Shown piece after piece: positions 63,397 to 64,000 of a DNA stretch of 64,000 bases; position 1 is the first letter of the stretch, and each line of letters opens with the position of its first letter. Position numbers and translations under genes: made by a program. The DNA is from Aliihoeflea sp. 40Bstr573 (GTDB taxonomy: Bacteria; Pseudomonadota; Alphaproteobacteria; Rhizobiales; Rhizobiaceae), in contig NZ_JAAAMH010000001.1 of assembly GCF_024105655.1 (NCBI RefSeq), positions 558,001-622,000 of the forward strand, given 5' to 3'. A model generated the notes under the pieces. That model was given only the letters and a program-made list of their open reading frames with translations. It did no database searches and was not told the DNA's origin.

Positions 63397-64000
63397 GTGA
63401 CGGAACCTTTCAAGCCGCTCGAGGGCATTCGCGTCGTCGAGATGAGCCACATGATCATGGGCCCGTCCTGCGGCATGTTTTTGGGCTTCCTCGGCGCCGA
63501 AGTAATCAAGGTCGAGCCGCCGGAGGGTGACAAGACGCGCCATCTGTCCGGCATGGGCCGACCGATGTTCCCGCTCTTCAATCGCGGAAAGAAATCCGTC
63601 CAGCTCGACCTCAAGACCGATAGCGGCCAGATCGCGCTCCACAAGCTCCTCGCCTCCGCCGACGTCTTCATCGAAAATTTCCGCGACCAGTCGCTGGCGA
63701 AGATGGGCGCCGATGGCGAGACGCTGCGGCGCGAATTTCCGAACCTCATCGTTGCCTCGCACAAGGGCTTTTTGCGCGGCCCCTATCAGGACCGCACCGC
63801 GCTCGACGAAGTCGTCCAGATGATGACCGGCCTTGCCTACATGACCGGCCCGTCCGGTCGCCCGCTGCGGGTCGGCTCGTCGGCGAACGACATCATGGGC
63901 GGGCTCTTCGGTGCGATGTCTGTGCTGGCTGCGCTTCTGGAGCGCAAGGTCACGGGCAAGGGCAGGAACCTGCGGATCGGCCTCTTCGAGAACTGCCTCC
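63397..64000 (+). CDS. CaiB/BaiF (type III) CoA-transferase, 3' end cut by window
   Basis: A type III CoA-transferase fragment of 201 residues, open at the window end (family length is about 400). It begins TEPFKPLEGIRVVEMSHMIMG and contains GCGM-like SCGMFLGFLGAEVIKVEPP, FNRGKKSVQLDLK, and SSANDIMGGLFGAMSVLAALL, in which the Asp is the catalytic aspartate position. GTG at 63397 is preferred because GGGAGGAG stands eight bases before; ATG at 63391 lies too close to that site. It may activate a carboxylic acid released by the hydrolases. Confidence 0.9.
   Translation, partial: MTEPFKPLEGIRVVEMSHMIMGPSCGMFLGFLGAEVIKVEPPEGDKTRHLSGMGRPMFPLFNRGKKSVQLDLKTDSGQIALHKLLASADVFIENFRDQSLAKMGADGETLRREFPNLIVASHKGFLRGPYQDRTALDEVVQMMTGLAYMTGPSGRPLRVGSSANDIMGGLFGAMSVLAALLERKVTGKGRNLRIGLFENCL

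Overview
The window is high-GC chromosomal DNA of an alphaproteobacterium, most likely a Hyphomicrobiales (Rhizobiales) member close to the Phyllobacteriaceae/Mesorhizobium group. This rests on gene content and order: a suf operon with two cysteine desulfurases, the block rne / amidase / PBP1A / prfB, the run aroQ-accB-accC-aat-DUF2155-NDUFA12, PAS_5 and double-PilZ proteins, DUF3126, and a P4-type integrase next to a tRNA fragment. The species is not identified.

Region 1 (1-4316) is one end of an integrated element. A P4-type tyrosine integrase lies beside a displaced 3' half of tRNA-Asn, which marks the element boundary. Leftward from there run an AlpA-like regulator, two unknown small genes, a protein with the catalytic signatures of the Spo11/topoisomerase VI A subunit (Tyr motif plus Toprim), and a DUF1376 replication-module protein, chained by 4-base stop/start overlaps. 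The rest of the element, and presumably the intact tRNA-Asn, lie left of the window.

Region 2 (4414-16239) starts the core chromosome: tRNA-Thr(TGT), NAD kinase, a DEAD-box helicase, small TfoX-N and GFA-family genes, then the leftward Fe-S assembly operon (NifS-type desulfurase, sufB, a DoxX-like gene, sufC, sufD, sufS, sufT, sufA). An Irr-like (ICE) palindrome lies upstream of it.

Region 3 (16355-34103) holds anmK, tyrS, a large AsmA/YhdP-like protein, a Bcp peroxiredoxin with a 24-residue hydrophobic ORF behind it, an M23 peptidase, prfB with a classic +1 programmed frameshift, PBP1A, an AMIN-amidase, RNase E and an aminotransferase. Cell-wall growth and RNA decay dominate.

Region 4 (34244-52092) is housekeeping and signalling: M48 protease, DsbA-like protein, aroQ, accBC, aat, a complex I accessory protein, gatB, CBS and rhomboid proteins, a PAS_5 / PilZ-PilZ / LapG-type cysteine peptidase group, gamma carbonic anhydrase, cysE, an enoyl-CoA hydratase and an MHYT-GGDEF-EAL protein. 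A hairpin with a U-rich tail upstream of the rhomboid gene suggests a small RNA.

Region 5 (52115-64000) looks like an accessory catabolic cluster: IclR regulator, divergent M81 (MlrC-like) peptidase, complete peptide ABC transporter with a fused double ATPase, two M20 hydrolases, a LysR regulator and a divergent CaiB/BaiF CoA-transferase cut by the window end. Together they suggest uptake and hydrolysis of a peptide or N-acyl amino acid.
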